DNA from: Rhynochetos jubatus
Taxonomy: Eukaryota; Chordata; Aves; Eurypygiformes; Rhynochetidae
Length of the DNA stretch: 64,000 bases
Assembly (NCBI GenBank): GCA_027574665.1
Contig: CM050654.1
Coordinates: 26,679,722-26,743,721, forward strand
Direction: 5' to 3'
Shown: positions 1-10,800 of the stretch, in pieces
Layout of the letters: every line of letters starts with the position of its first letter
Numbering within the stretch: the stretch's first letter is position 1
The notes under the pieces: generated by a model
Databases searched by the model: none
Told to the model about the DNA's origin: nothing
What the model saw: the letters and a program-made list of their open reading frames with translations, nothing else
Position numbers and translations under genes: made by a program

Positions 1-219
1 CGTGCGTGAGAGATGTGTCAGCATCCCTGGGCATCCCGTCCGGATCCCTGGGAGCGGGGGGCAAGGCCTCTTCCCGGGGCACCCCGCAGCAAAGATGCTG
101 CTTTGCATATGTAAACGAGCTCATGGCATCGTTAGGCCTCGCTGTCACCCAGCAACTGCGGCGTGGGAGCCCCCGGCCCCGGGGAGCTTTTCCCACGGCT
201 GCTCGATGGGTGACGACAC

Positions 220-1385
220 CCCCTGTGCACACGCGTGTGCACGCGCGTAGTTACGCCCCAGTCCCGCTAAGGGTTGAAAAAGCACCGGGGGGCTGCTGAG
301 GGTCCCCACGGGAGGAGGTGCCCAGAGAAGAGTGGCTTGCACACGCGTGTACACACCTGTGAGAGCGTGCTGACCGTCGCACACGGACCTGCACGTGGGA
401 ACATGGAAATCCGCACACGCGTCTGCTGCGGCCGTGGCCAGCGGAGTTGTGCACGCTCGCGCTCGCGCACGCTTGCACGCTTGCACACGCCCGCACGCTC
501 GCAGGCGTGCGCACGCGTGCAACGCCCTGACACACACAGTCCCTGGGGGTGTCTGCACGCAGGCGGGCGCGTGGCGCACGCCTGGGGCCCTTCTGACTGT
601 AGATGTGTGTAGCAGGGAAACTGAGGCAGGGAGGTTTGGGGGGAGCTACCCAGCACCCCGACACTTTGGCACTGTCCCCCCTGGCTCTGGTGCCGAGGGC
701 AGAGGAGAGCGGGGCGCCTGGGCGAGGGGGGGCTGCCGGGCCTTTGCTTAATCTCATTAGTCTTGGCATGAAAAGGCGGATTACGGGGGCTCACATCTTC
801 ATCTGGCGGCGGGTGGGTGGGCAGGGCTGGCGCGCTGCCAGGGGTTACCCCCCCCCCCCCCCCCCCCGAAACAGCCTGGAGGGGGTCGGGAGGGGCACCG
901 GCCGGCCGCTGCCAGGCTCCCCGCCACCCTCAGCCCCGCGTGTGAGCGCACACACACGCTTGCACACTCACACCCCGGCGCCTGCGCGTGTTCGGATCCA
1001 TCCTGCGCCCACACGCGTGGCGCGGCCTCCCCCCGCCGTGGGCTGTGCCGGGCAGGGTGGGCACGGGCACCCCCTGTGCACCCCCCGGGACACCCCAGCG
1101 CGGGCTGCCCGGCGAGCACCCCAAAACCCAGCAGGAAACCGAGGCACCCCCCTGCACGCAGCCGGGTGTGCACGTGCGTGTTTGCACACGTGTCTGTGCG
1201 TGCGCACGCGTGCAAACACATCCCTGCACGTGCACGCGTGTGGGCACGCGCGTACCGGTGTACGAGCGTCTTGACACCCCCGCGCGTGCAAGCGCACGCG
1301 CTTGTGCTTGCACACGCGTGCTCACGAGAGCGCGCGGGCGTGGGAGTCTTCGTGTGTGTGCGCACACGCGTGTGCACGGCTTGTC
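220..1385. repeat. Degenerate CA/TG repeat tracts rich in ACGCGT
   Basis: Two blocks (about 220-570 and 940-1385) consist largely of alternating purine-pyrimidine steps such as CACACGCGTGTGC and GTGCACGTGCACG. ACGCGT occurs at about nine places within the blocks, and similar tracts continue to about 2110. The pattern looks like a decayed dinucleotide repeat in which CpG has been kept or gained. It is the sequence type most prone to Z-DNA. Confidence 0.7.
848..867. repeat. C homopolymer, 20 bases
   Basis: An uninterrupted run of 20 C residues. The exact length is likely to vary between individuals and to be prone to sequencing error. Confidence 0.9.
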
Positions 1386-1394
1386 CGGCGCGCG

Positions 1395-1423
1395 CCGCCA
1401 GGGGGCGGCAGAGACTATTTAAA
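1395..1423 (+). promoter_or_regulatory. CTCF-like motif next to a TATTTAAA box
   Basis: Positions 1395-1410 read CCGCCAGGGGGCGGCA, a near-perfect fit to the CTCF core consensus as I remember it. Five bases later TATTTAAA lies at 1416-1423, followed by GC-rich sequence. The pair lies about 265 bases upstream of the first C1 exon. It could mark a boundary element or a promoter, but only motif similarity supports this. Confidence 0.45.
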
Positions 1424-1687
1424 GGGGCCGCCGCTTGGGGGGGGTGCGTGTGTTGCGGGTGGGCACAGCCCCCTGCCCACCCGGGCACGAGGTCATCCCT
1501 CCCTCGACGTGACCACCGCCCCACGGCCCCGGCCCTGGGTAGCAGGGTGCAGGGGGACACACATTTGCGTGGCTGGGTGTGTGTGGGATGATCCCCTGCC
1601 CAGAGGGAAACTGAGGCAGGGCAGGGTAAGGTGCCCATGTCTCTGTGCCACCCGGATGCCCCTGATGAAGCCCCGTGTTCCCCCCAG

Positions 1688-1802
1688 CCCCAGGACCTGG
1701 AGTCCCCCCCGGCACACGCCTTCAAGATGACGAGCTTCAAGAAGGTGAAGGCGTGCGGGATCTGCCGGCAGGCCATCACGCGCCAGGGCAGCACCTGCCG
1801 AG
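1688..1802 (+). CDS. TNS1: TNS1 long-isoform exon: first part of C1 zinc finger
   Basis: The exon encodes the front half of a C1 zinc finger. The ligands seen are His (codon 1715-1717), Cys (1754-1756), Cys (1763-1765) and Cys (1796-1798), with spacing H-X12-C-X2-C-X10-C. The X10 spacing matches the C1 domain of TNS2 rather than the X13-14 of protein kinase C. Two AGs six bases apart (1686-1687 and 1692-1693) could act as acceptor, adding or dropping Pro-Gln. The donor is G|GTGAGC, ending in phase 1. The upstream exon and start codon are not in the window; an internal ATG at 1727 lies within the finger and is unlikely to be a functional start. Confidence 0.85.
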
Positions 1803-4800
1803 GTGAGCCGGGGCCGCGGGCACACGCGTGTGTGTGCCGGGGGGTGCCCGGGGGTTCGGGACATCGGGGGACCCCTGCGTGTGCGGCCGCCTGCACGGGC
1901 ACGTGAAGGTGGAGACGCGTGGCTGTGCCAACCCGTGGCACACGCGTGCGTTAGGGTGGGCGGGTGTGCAAGGGACTGTGCGGCGCCTCGGCGGGCGGGA
2001 TGGGGGGCCGGGAGGCCAGGGCGTCCCGCGGAGGCGCTTGCACGCGTGGCCGCGTGCCAGCCGCAAGCACGTGTGGCGAGCGCGCAGCCGTCAGCGCACG
2101 GATGCGCGTGCGGGGTGGGTGCTCGCGCTCTCGCTGCCCGTGGCGCCTGGTGGGACACCCGTGCTGCCGCGGCCCCTCGCACGTGTGCGGGGTTGCCGAG
2201 CCCCGTGCGAGGGGCGGCGGGCGGAAACGCCGCGGGAACAATGCGGCTTCCTGCGCTAAAGGAAACGACACGGGGGGAAGCGGTGGACAGGGCCTGCGGG
2301 GGCGGCCGTGACCACGCCGCGTGGGAACCCTCGTGTCCCGTGGGGATGGGACATGTGGCTTTGCACGGCTGCCCCTTTGCAGGGTGCCCCGTGTAATTGC
2401 GTGCCCCCACAGCGGCGAACGCGCGCCAACGCGCCGTCCTCCGCGGGGGCGCGGGCGTGAGCGTGCAACAGCGGTGCGGGCACGAGCGTGGGCGGGCGGG
2501 GGCGCGGGCGCCGGCAGCACCCCCGCGGCACTCTCCTGCACGCCGGTGCACGTGCGAGGCCTCGTGGGACGTGTCCGCGCACGGCTTCCCTTCACTCCTC
2601 TCACCCCCGGGCGCTGGGGTTTGCACGGGCTCACGCTCCCCGGCACGTTGGCACCGGGACACACGCGCACACACACGGCTGGAGCGCGTGGGGTGTGTGC
2701 CCTGGTGCCACATGCCCGTGGCGCGGTGCTGGTGCCACCCGGAGTGATGAGCGTGTGCAAGGCGTGGGCATCCATGTGCGCGTGTCCCGGGGGGCATGTG
2801 CCCGCTGGTGAGGGTGGGGTGCCACCCTCCATCCTGCCCTGCACGCGGCTGCTCCCCTGGCATTGCCCCCCCACCCCGCCACTAACCCTCTCTCCCCTCC
2901 CTGCAGGCTGCAAGCTCTCCTGCCACACCAAGTGCCAAGCCAAGGTAAGGCCAGTGCCCCGAAGCGCCTGGGGGCCACGGGGGACGCGGAGCGGGGATGC
3001 CACGGTGCCGGCTGACCCCACTGGATGGGCACCCACAGGGTAGCTGTGGGCTGGTCATGGTGGCACTGGTGCCACCGGCGGGTGAGGCTGGCAGTGCCAT
3101 CCTGCTGCTCCTGATGGAATGTGGGTCTGGGTTGGGGGCGGGGTTTTGGGGTGCAGCCCTGCTCAGAGGAGGCTGGCAGTGATCTGTGCCCCGGCGCCTG
3201 GAGCAGGGTGCCCTTTGCCAGGGTGGGTGCCACGTGCTGTGGCTGAGCGGTGCTGGTGGCACGCACGCAGGCTGGGCACCTCTCCCGATACCCAGCGCCG
3301 CCCGGGGCGGATCTCGCTGGCAGGAGGGAGCGGAGCCAAGGATGCCCAGTGGTGATGTCCGTCTGTCCGGCTGCCGTGCTGGCAGAGGGGGACCCTGCAG
3401 CAACCCAGGTTCTCCAGGGAGCTGGAGGTGGGCACGGTGCCCGCGCTGCGCTGCCGGGGCAGGGGTGGCTGCGTGTTCCTGAATCCCCAGGGAGGCATGT
3501 GTGCCAGCGGCTCTGGGGCTGGCATCTCGGGCGGGAAGAGGCTGGCACGCCCCGGGCGGGCAGCGTAGGCTGGGACAGGCCCATGCCCGTGCCTGGCCGG
3601 GCAGGAGGGAGAGAAAGGGCCTGGGGGGGGGCTGTGCCGGGCACGCGTCGGGCATCGCAGCGTGCTGCAGCGTGGGTGGTGGCGTGGGGCAGGTGCTGAG
3701 AGCAGCCATGGCACCGGGCCCTGGCCGGGGTGTCGGAGGAGGTGGGGGCTGCGGAGCATCCTGGGGACGTGGCTGTGTTACCCCAGGGGACCCTGTGCCA
3801 CCCAGGGGACCCTGTGCCACCTCAGGGAACCCTGTGCCATCCTGGGCACCCTCTGCCATCCCAGGATCCTGTGCCACGTCTGCCAAAGATGGAGCCAGAG
3901 GAGGTGGCTTTGCCAGGATTCACGGGTGCCATGGGGGGAGGTGTGGGGGGCGTGGGGTGAGGGGATGCCTGCAGTACAGCAGGCAGTGGCAGGGAGTATC
4001 TTCCAGTGGGTTTCCAGGCAGGAAGGAGTGTCGGGAAGCTCGTTTTGCCTGGGTGTGTGCCAGGTGGGGATTCTCTGATGTCTGATACGGGGTTGTGCAG
4101 CAGGGTCCCAGCATCTGGGTAGCCTGTGGCTGGCTCCTGCGGCCGGCTGCGTTTCATTAGCCTCAGTCACCCTTCCCACGCTTGCTGGAAGCCGGAGCCC
4201 CCTCGGTGGGGCCGGCTAGCCGAGCACTGTGCTGCTGGGAGAGGGGGGTTCGTGCGTGGGGCCAGGGCCGGGGGCCTTCTGCACAGCTCCTTTGGGCCAG
4301 CGCCCAGGGAGGGGCTCCTCCGGCCGGGCAAGCGGCCAGCTGACTCACACGCCTGGCTTGTTATTGTAGGGTCTCTGGGGAAGGTGTATGTGTGGGGAGG
4401 GGGCTTGGCACAGAGCGAAAATGGCCTTTTGTATACCTGAAGCCCCTCAAGTTTAACCCCTGCAACCCCAGGATGCTTTGGCGAGGGAAGATGGGCTCAC
4501 CCCCAAAGTGCTGGCAGCTGCAACTCCCAACACTTCCTCCTTCTGCCCTGGAGATGCTGCTGAGGTCCCCATGTCCCTCCCGGGTGACTCCTGGCCTGGA
4601 GCCTGTCCCATCATGCTGCTGACAGCATCTTCCCCTGAGTCCTTGCATTTACCCCCTTGGGACCTGCCCTGACCCCTTGTTCCTCCCCCCCTGGCCTGCC
4701 CCCCTGCCGGGGTGGGGACTGGCTCTGAGCAGTTACCCCCTGGCTCAGTTGGGGGGAAGCCCCCAGTTAAAAACCACGAAGGGACTGGGTATGGTGGGAG

Positions 4801-7800
4801 AGGTGGGTAATAGTGTGGGTGTGGGGTGCCATGGGTGTGATGGGGCTACTGGGGCTGAGGGGAAGGCACAGGGGTGTATGTGGGGGTACCAGAGCGGTGT
4901 GGGGGTGCTGGCGAGTGACACGGCCCCGGGGAGGTGGCAGGCAGAGCTGTGCCCTGGCAGTGACCTGCACTCCTCGAGGTCCCCCCTGCCCCAAGGGACA
5001 GTGGGGGGACAGCAGTGTGACCCATGCCCCGCAGTGGCAGCGATGCTGGCGGGGTGCCCAGCACCCGTGGGCGGCTGTGGGGGGGCTGGGGCAGCCGTAC
5101 ACATCAGCCGGGAAGCACGACGCCGTTCCCATGCCCATGTAAGGCCCTTCTTGCGCCCGGCCCCTCCGCTCAGGGATTCTTCCTTGCTTAGCAAACCTCC
5201 TTCCCTCCCTCCAAGGAGGACAGACAGACGGACAATGACATGTATCCAACCCCCACAGCCTGCCCCCTCCCTCCCTGCACCAAAACAGCCTCCTCAAAGT
5301 GTGTGTGGCTGTAACTTCCTTTGAAAAGTGGGGAAACTGAGTCACAGAGCCCTTTCCTGGGGTCAGCTGGAGGTGGGGGGCACGGCATGGGGTGTGGGTG
5401 CCAGCAGCCCGGGTGTGATGCTTTCCGTGGCAGTGGCTGGGCATGGGCATGTGCTGGTGATGGCACAGCTGGGATGGGGTGGTGATGTTGTCCACCCGGG
5501 TGGGATGGATGGATGAGCCCAAGGATGCTCCCGGCAGCAGAGCCCTGCAGGCGCTTCCCAAATCACGGAGCAAGGGAGGTGCCGGGGGCATCCCCGTCCC
5601 CCGGGATGTGCTCGTTCCAACTGGGGCTGGAATTTGCTGTGATGCTGCTTGGAGAGGCTGAAGAAAGACGGGGGGGTGATGCCTCTCCCTCTGGCCGGAG
5701 CGGGCCAGGTGACCGCGAGAGCTGCGGCGTTCAGCTGCCGGATCAGCCGGGGGTCGCTGGTGGGTGGTTCTGGGAAGTGACGGCTGTGCCAGCCCCTGGG
5801 CCTGGCAGGGCTCTAGCCTGCCCTCCTTGCCCCGTGCCACACCGGGACCCACGGATCCTGGGGGGAGTGGGCTGCTGGGCTGTGCCAAGAGGGGAAACTG
5901 AGGCACGGCACATTGTGTGCTGCTGAGGTGTCTGGGGTCTGCCTTGTCCCCCAGTGTCTCCCCCCAGGGAGTTCGCTGTGGCCACGTGTGTATGTGTGTG
6001 TCCGTGAACACGTGTGTGAGTGTGCACGCGTGTGAATGTGAGAGTGACTGCACGATCACGCGTGTGCGCGGTCATGTATGCTCGCGGACGCACGCACGTG
6101 CGTGTGATGCTTGCACGCGCGTGCCAGAACATCCACCCGTGTTACAGGTGGTCACACACGTGTGCTCCCAGCTCAGTGCCATCCACCCCCCTGGCCTCAC
6201 GCCAGGCCTGCCTTGTTTTCCGAGTGCCCTCCTGCGATGGCACTCCGGAGAGGGGGGTTTGTCCATCATTAAACCGGGAGCTGGAGCGAGGCCAGGGCCG
6301 GGCAGCGAGGCGCGTCCCGGCCAGAGCAATCGCTCCCAGCGCCCGCGGCGGCGGGGGGATGCAGTGGGACCCCTGCCAGGGCATGGGAAGGTGGTGGTGA
6401 AGGGGACGTGCATCTCCTACCCTCAGCTGGTGCTGGGGACCACCCCGATCGTAAAGCAAGTCAGAGCCAGGAGGGGAAACTGAGGCAGGGAGCGGTTGGA
6501 TAGTTCTGGGTAGGATTGACTGGTGGTGACGGGCACCCCATAGCCATGGCGTTGCTGGGCAGTGCTGGGGGGCATGGCGAGGTGATGCGCTGTGCGTTCC
6601 CCATGGCTGCGCCAGGAATGGGGGCTGCAGGGAGGGGACATACGTGTCCCAGCTGTGGCATGTTTGTGCTAGGGGACGTGTGGCTGGCTGTCCCCACTCA
6701 CCGGTCACTGCCCCACCGCCTCCGCCCCACACAGTGGAGGGGATGACGTGCCCGTCACACTGGGAGCTTCCCGTCCCATCCCTGTCCCCGACACCCCGTT
6801 AAAAGCCACCCCCACAGTTCTTCGGGACAGCTAATGAGCAACACCACCCCTGGTCTCCACAACAGAGCGGGCCGTGGGGGGGGAGGAATGCCGCAAGAAT
6901 GTGTCCTTGGCCCTGGCATGGGCCCAGCCGGGGTGGTGGGACAGGGGGCTGCGGGGGTCAGCCCTGCCCCGGTGCCGTGCCAGGTCGTGTTTGTGCAGTG
7001 GGTCCTGGAAGGGGGGTTCTGGTTTTATTTTTCCCCTCCCTCTTTCCTTTTTCCCCTTCTTTACGTCACTGCCCAAATATTCCGCCTCTCTCAGCTCTCG
7101 GGGGTGGGGGTGGGGGGGTCGGCTTGGCTGCTCGGAAGAGCTGGGGCCCTTCTCTGCACCTTCTGGGTGCTGCTGCGTGCAGGGAGGGCAGGCAGGGGTG
7201 TGGGGATGCTGAGACTGCTCGCGCTCACTGCACTGGTGAGGTGTCAGCTGGGACAAAGTGACCACCAGCCTCCCTCCTCGGGGGCTCCCAGGGCTGACTC
7301 CAGCCCCCTCAGGGCCCTGCGTTGGTGGGAGGCAGGATCTGGGCTGGATGGGGGCTCCTGCGGGGGCTCTCTGCCTCGTTTCCCACCGATTTTCTCCCTT
7401 CCCGGACCACTTAGCATCCCCCATGACCACCCCTCCTGGGACTTGCCCTGGGAAGGGCGCTGGGTCCCCGGGGACCCCCAGCACCCCCCAAACCAGCCGA
7501 AAGGTCTGGCTCAAGAGGGTCCCTACAGACCCCACACTGGGACTTCATCTTTTCCTGTGCGCTTTCACCTCTGGAGATGACCCTCCCAGGGCACCTGGTC
7601 CCCATGTACCCCCCCCGGGGGGGGTGATGCTCAAGGGTGCTTGTTTTGGGTCATGGAGGAGCTGGTTTGGGTGGGGGTGGTTTCTCTGGGGGGACCCCTG
7701 GGGTGCAGAGACCACTGGAGCCACTTGGCTGACCACCAGATCCGCTCCCATCGGCACACTGACCCCATGGCTCTGGGAGGCACTTTGGTGGCTGGAGTTC

Positions 7801-10800
7801 AGGGCTGTTGTCAGGACTTCTCTGGCTGTCCTGAGAAGGGGACACGTCATCTCCCCAGGGGACAGCTCCCATCACCTCCCTGGGGACGTGCTGTCAGTGC
7901 CCTTTGCTCACCCACTCATTTCCATCCCGCTCAGCCGCTGATGCTTTCCCATCTGGGCCCCGGCTCTTCCTCTGCTGGTGTTTCCCAGGGTCCGGCAGCC
8001 GTCCCGCATCCACCTCCAGAGGAGCTGGGGCTGGGGTGGGGGTCCCTGTGCCCGAGCCAAGCCCTGTGCCCGGCTTCCCTGGACATTCATTGCCCCTCCA
8101 TCCCAGTTGCGGCGCTCCCCTCGTTTTGGGATGCCTGTGTTTTGGGAGCTGTGGTGCTGGGGGTGCTTGTTTGCGGGTGCCAGTGGATTCTGGAGGGCGG
8201 GAATTTTCCCCAGTGTGGTGGCTGTTGGGGTCAAGCCCCGTGCCCTTGGGTGATAGGGAGGGCAGTGGGGCTGGCAATTTCTAGGGAGGAGGGTGAGGTG
8301 GTGCCCCCCAGGGATGTCAGAGCTCTGGTGCTTCATCCTCAGCAGTGGGAAGGGTCCACCAGTGCCTCTTGGTGCTCCTGTTCCATGGCACTGTCTGGCT
8401 GCTGGGGAAACTGAGGCACGGTGGGGCTGGCCAGGGTCTGCTGGAGTGGCATTGCACTCAGTGGTGGTGCATCTTACAGGAGCCTTGAAGGAGGGCACCC
8501 CTCCCTGGTGACTTTTGGGGGGGGTGGCGAGGCAGGAGGTGTCCCCGGGGTCCTGCCTCATGCCAGCCAGCTCCAGCCTTTCGGCTGAGCCCACGGCACG
8601 CGGACTGAAACACAAACAGAAACGGGGAGGTGTTGGGCGAGAAAATGTCAACAGCGCTGGGCCGGGTGCCTGGCTCGCCGCCTCCCCGGCCGGCTCGCTG
8701 CTCAGTGGGCCACCGCCGGGTGGGCTCCCTCCTGCCCCGCACTGCTGCGGGCTTCCCCCCTTTGCTCCTGGATCTCCGGACACTGAGCACTTGCTCTGCG
8801 CAGCAGGGCCGGGGCTGGGCTGCCCAGGGGGGCCGGGGAGAGCAGGGGTCCATCCATCACCACAGAGGGTCCCCGAGGAGGAGGAGGGAGATGGGAGGAA
8901 GGCGAGGGGGATGCTGGCTGCACCCCGGGTTTGGGACAGGCGAGCCGGGGCTGGCGTGGCTCAGGGAGAGCCTGGGCTTTTCTAGCATTTTGGCTTTGCT
9001 TTTTAATTGGGGGGGTGGGCTGGTAAATCTTCACATCCCCCCAACACCGTGCGTGCGGGACACCCAAGGACCATTAACTCGTCCTGTGCGTGGCAGGGGC
9101 GGACCGAATTGTGCCAGGGGGTGCCAGGCAGATGAAGGCCCCAAGAAGGGCCCCACATCCCCGTCCCTGCCACCCCCCCGCCAAGGGCACGGGGACGCCG
9201 GTGGCGTCACGCGGGGGCGATAAGGCCCCGACCCTGCTGCGCCCCCTCGGCACGGGGTGCGAGACTTTGCAGGGGGAGGCGGGGGAGGAGGGGGGGTGTG
9301 TGTGTTATTATTTTTGGGGAGGGGGTCCTGCCCACTTGCCGGCACCCCTCGCCCGGGGCCGGCTGCCCGATGCGGGCTCCCGGTTGCCTTTAAGGGCGTT
9401 TTTGGGGGAGGCGAGGGGAGCGGAGTGGGGCTGGACTTGGAGCGCCCTGCAGCTGGGGAGAGAGGGAAGAGGAGAAGAAAGAGGGAAAAGGAGGGAGAAG
9501 AGGGAGGGGAGCGGTGGAAAAAGCCGCCCGGGACCCCCTTCCTCCCCAGGGCCGGGACCGGCACACCCCGGGCTCCCCAGCCCCCCCGCCGCCCCGGGGG
9601 TGCGGAGGGGAGCGGGGGGGGAGGGGGGCGGCGGGGACTCCCCCCGTGCGCCCCTCCATCGCCGGGGTCCCGCTTGCGGGGAGCGAAACCCTTCGGCTCT
9701 CCCCCTCCTTCCCTCCCCTCCCTCCTCCCTCCCTCCTTCCTTCCTTCCTTCTCCAGGCTTGGCCCGGGGAGGGAGGGGGGCTCTGCCTGCAGTCTGCCTT
9801 CACGCCTGCCCGCCCGGGCGACGCCGGGTTCGCGCCTGCCCCCCCCCCCCCTTTCCCAGACCCCCCCCCGGGCCGCCCCCAGCGCCCCCCGGGCCAGGTG
9901 AGGCTGCGGTGCCGTCCCTCTCGGATGTAGGCAGGCGAGACCCCGGATGGATTTCGGGAGCGTCATGAACCAGGTACGGGGCGGGCGGCGAGGGCACGGG
10001 GGTCCCCAGACACACCCCCCCTCCCCCTCCCCGAGGCGCTGGGGGGATGCTGCGGGAGGTGGCAGCTCGGCAGGGGGTCCGCGGCCACGCGTGACATCCG
10101 TGATAGGGTGGTGCGTGGTTGGGGGGTGCTGCCCCCCCCTCCCCGTGTTGGGTGTCCCCGGTTGTCGGTCCTCGGTGGGCGTCTCGGGTGCGGGGGGGGG
10201 CGCAACGCGGTGCTGGAGGGGAGGAGGATTTGGGGAGGGGGTGAGGGCGGGTTTGCTGCCGGCCGGGAGCTGTGAGCGGCTGGGGGGGGGGCGGGGGGGC
10301 CGTGCCCACCTCCCCATCTCGTCGGGGCGGTTGCCCGAAGAGTGCCCGTTGTTGGGGGGGTGGGGGGAGACACACGGGCACTGGGGGGGCTGCGTCCCCT
10401 CCGAAGTGCGCAGGGACCCGTCCCGGGGGACCGAGGGCTGCGCGCGGGAAAGCGGGGTCCGCCACCCCCCGGGACCCCGCTGCCGGGGGAAGGGGGAGGA
10501 TGCCCAGCGGGTGCCTGTCACCCCCGGGTGGGGGGGACACAGACACACACGGGAGGGGCAGCCCCTGGGCCGGGACACCCTGGCATCCCACGGGTTAACC
10601 CCCCTCCCCGGTCCCGCCGCGCCGCCGTCAATGGTTAAACCCCGGGTTAATGAGTGGCGAGGAGCCCGGCAGCCCCGGGGGGGGGGACACACAGCAGCCC
10701 CCCGCCCCGGGCAGGGACCCCCGGCCCCTCGGCCTGGCCCGCAGAGGGTTAAATCGGGCAGGGCAGGTCCCGGCGCAGATGTTTTTGGGCTGTGCTCCTG

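Larger units (their letters stand above)
1..1687. other. Non-coding GC-rich sequence upstream of the C1 exons
   Basis: No exon is recognisable here. The stretch is probably an intron of the long TNS1 transcript or its 5' flank. It is dominated by degenerate alternating purine-pyrimidine CA/TG tracts with embedded ACGCGT (about 220-570 and 940-1380), a 20-base C run, and a CTCF-like motif beside a TATTTAAA box near 1400. Open frames on both strands here reflect high GC and lack of stops, not protein-like composition. Confidence 0.6.
2945..9099. other. TNS1: Intron sequence, no gene recognised
   Basis: GC-rich intron of the long transcript and upstream flank of the 9100-9973 promoter. It holds a 19-20-bp tandem repeat near 3784, CA/TG tracts at 5985-6165, and copies of the dispersed GGGAAACTGAGGCA motif at 5892, 6474 and 8405 plus a variant at 5331. 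A candidate acceptor near 4370 (TTGTTATTGTAG) has no convincing exon after it. Confidence 0.7.
9100..9946 (+). promoter_or_regulatory. TNS1: CpG-rich promoter and 5' UTR of the MDFGSVMNQ isoform
   Basis: CpG density rises sharply here, with GC boxes, a purine tract (about 9455-9515) and long C/G runs, ending at the ATG at 9947. This is the expected structure of a CpG-island promoter for an internal first exon. The transcription start cannot be placed from sequence; no convincing TATA box is seen. The 5' UTR contains a start-stop uORF (ATGTAG at 9925-9930). Confidence 0.7.

Noticed and set aside
1493..2863. 456-residue minus-strand open frame over the C1 region
   Set aside because: Low-complexity Arg/Ala/Pro-rich translation of repeat and GC-rich DNA, with no recognisable domain and no splice or start support.
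4360..4440. Possible exon after an acceptor-like TTGTTATTGTAG
   Set aside because: No matching donor or protein-like sequence follows, and no tensin segment is missing at that place.
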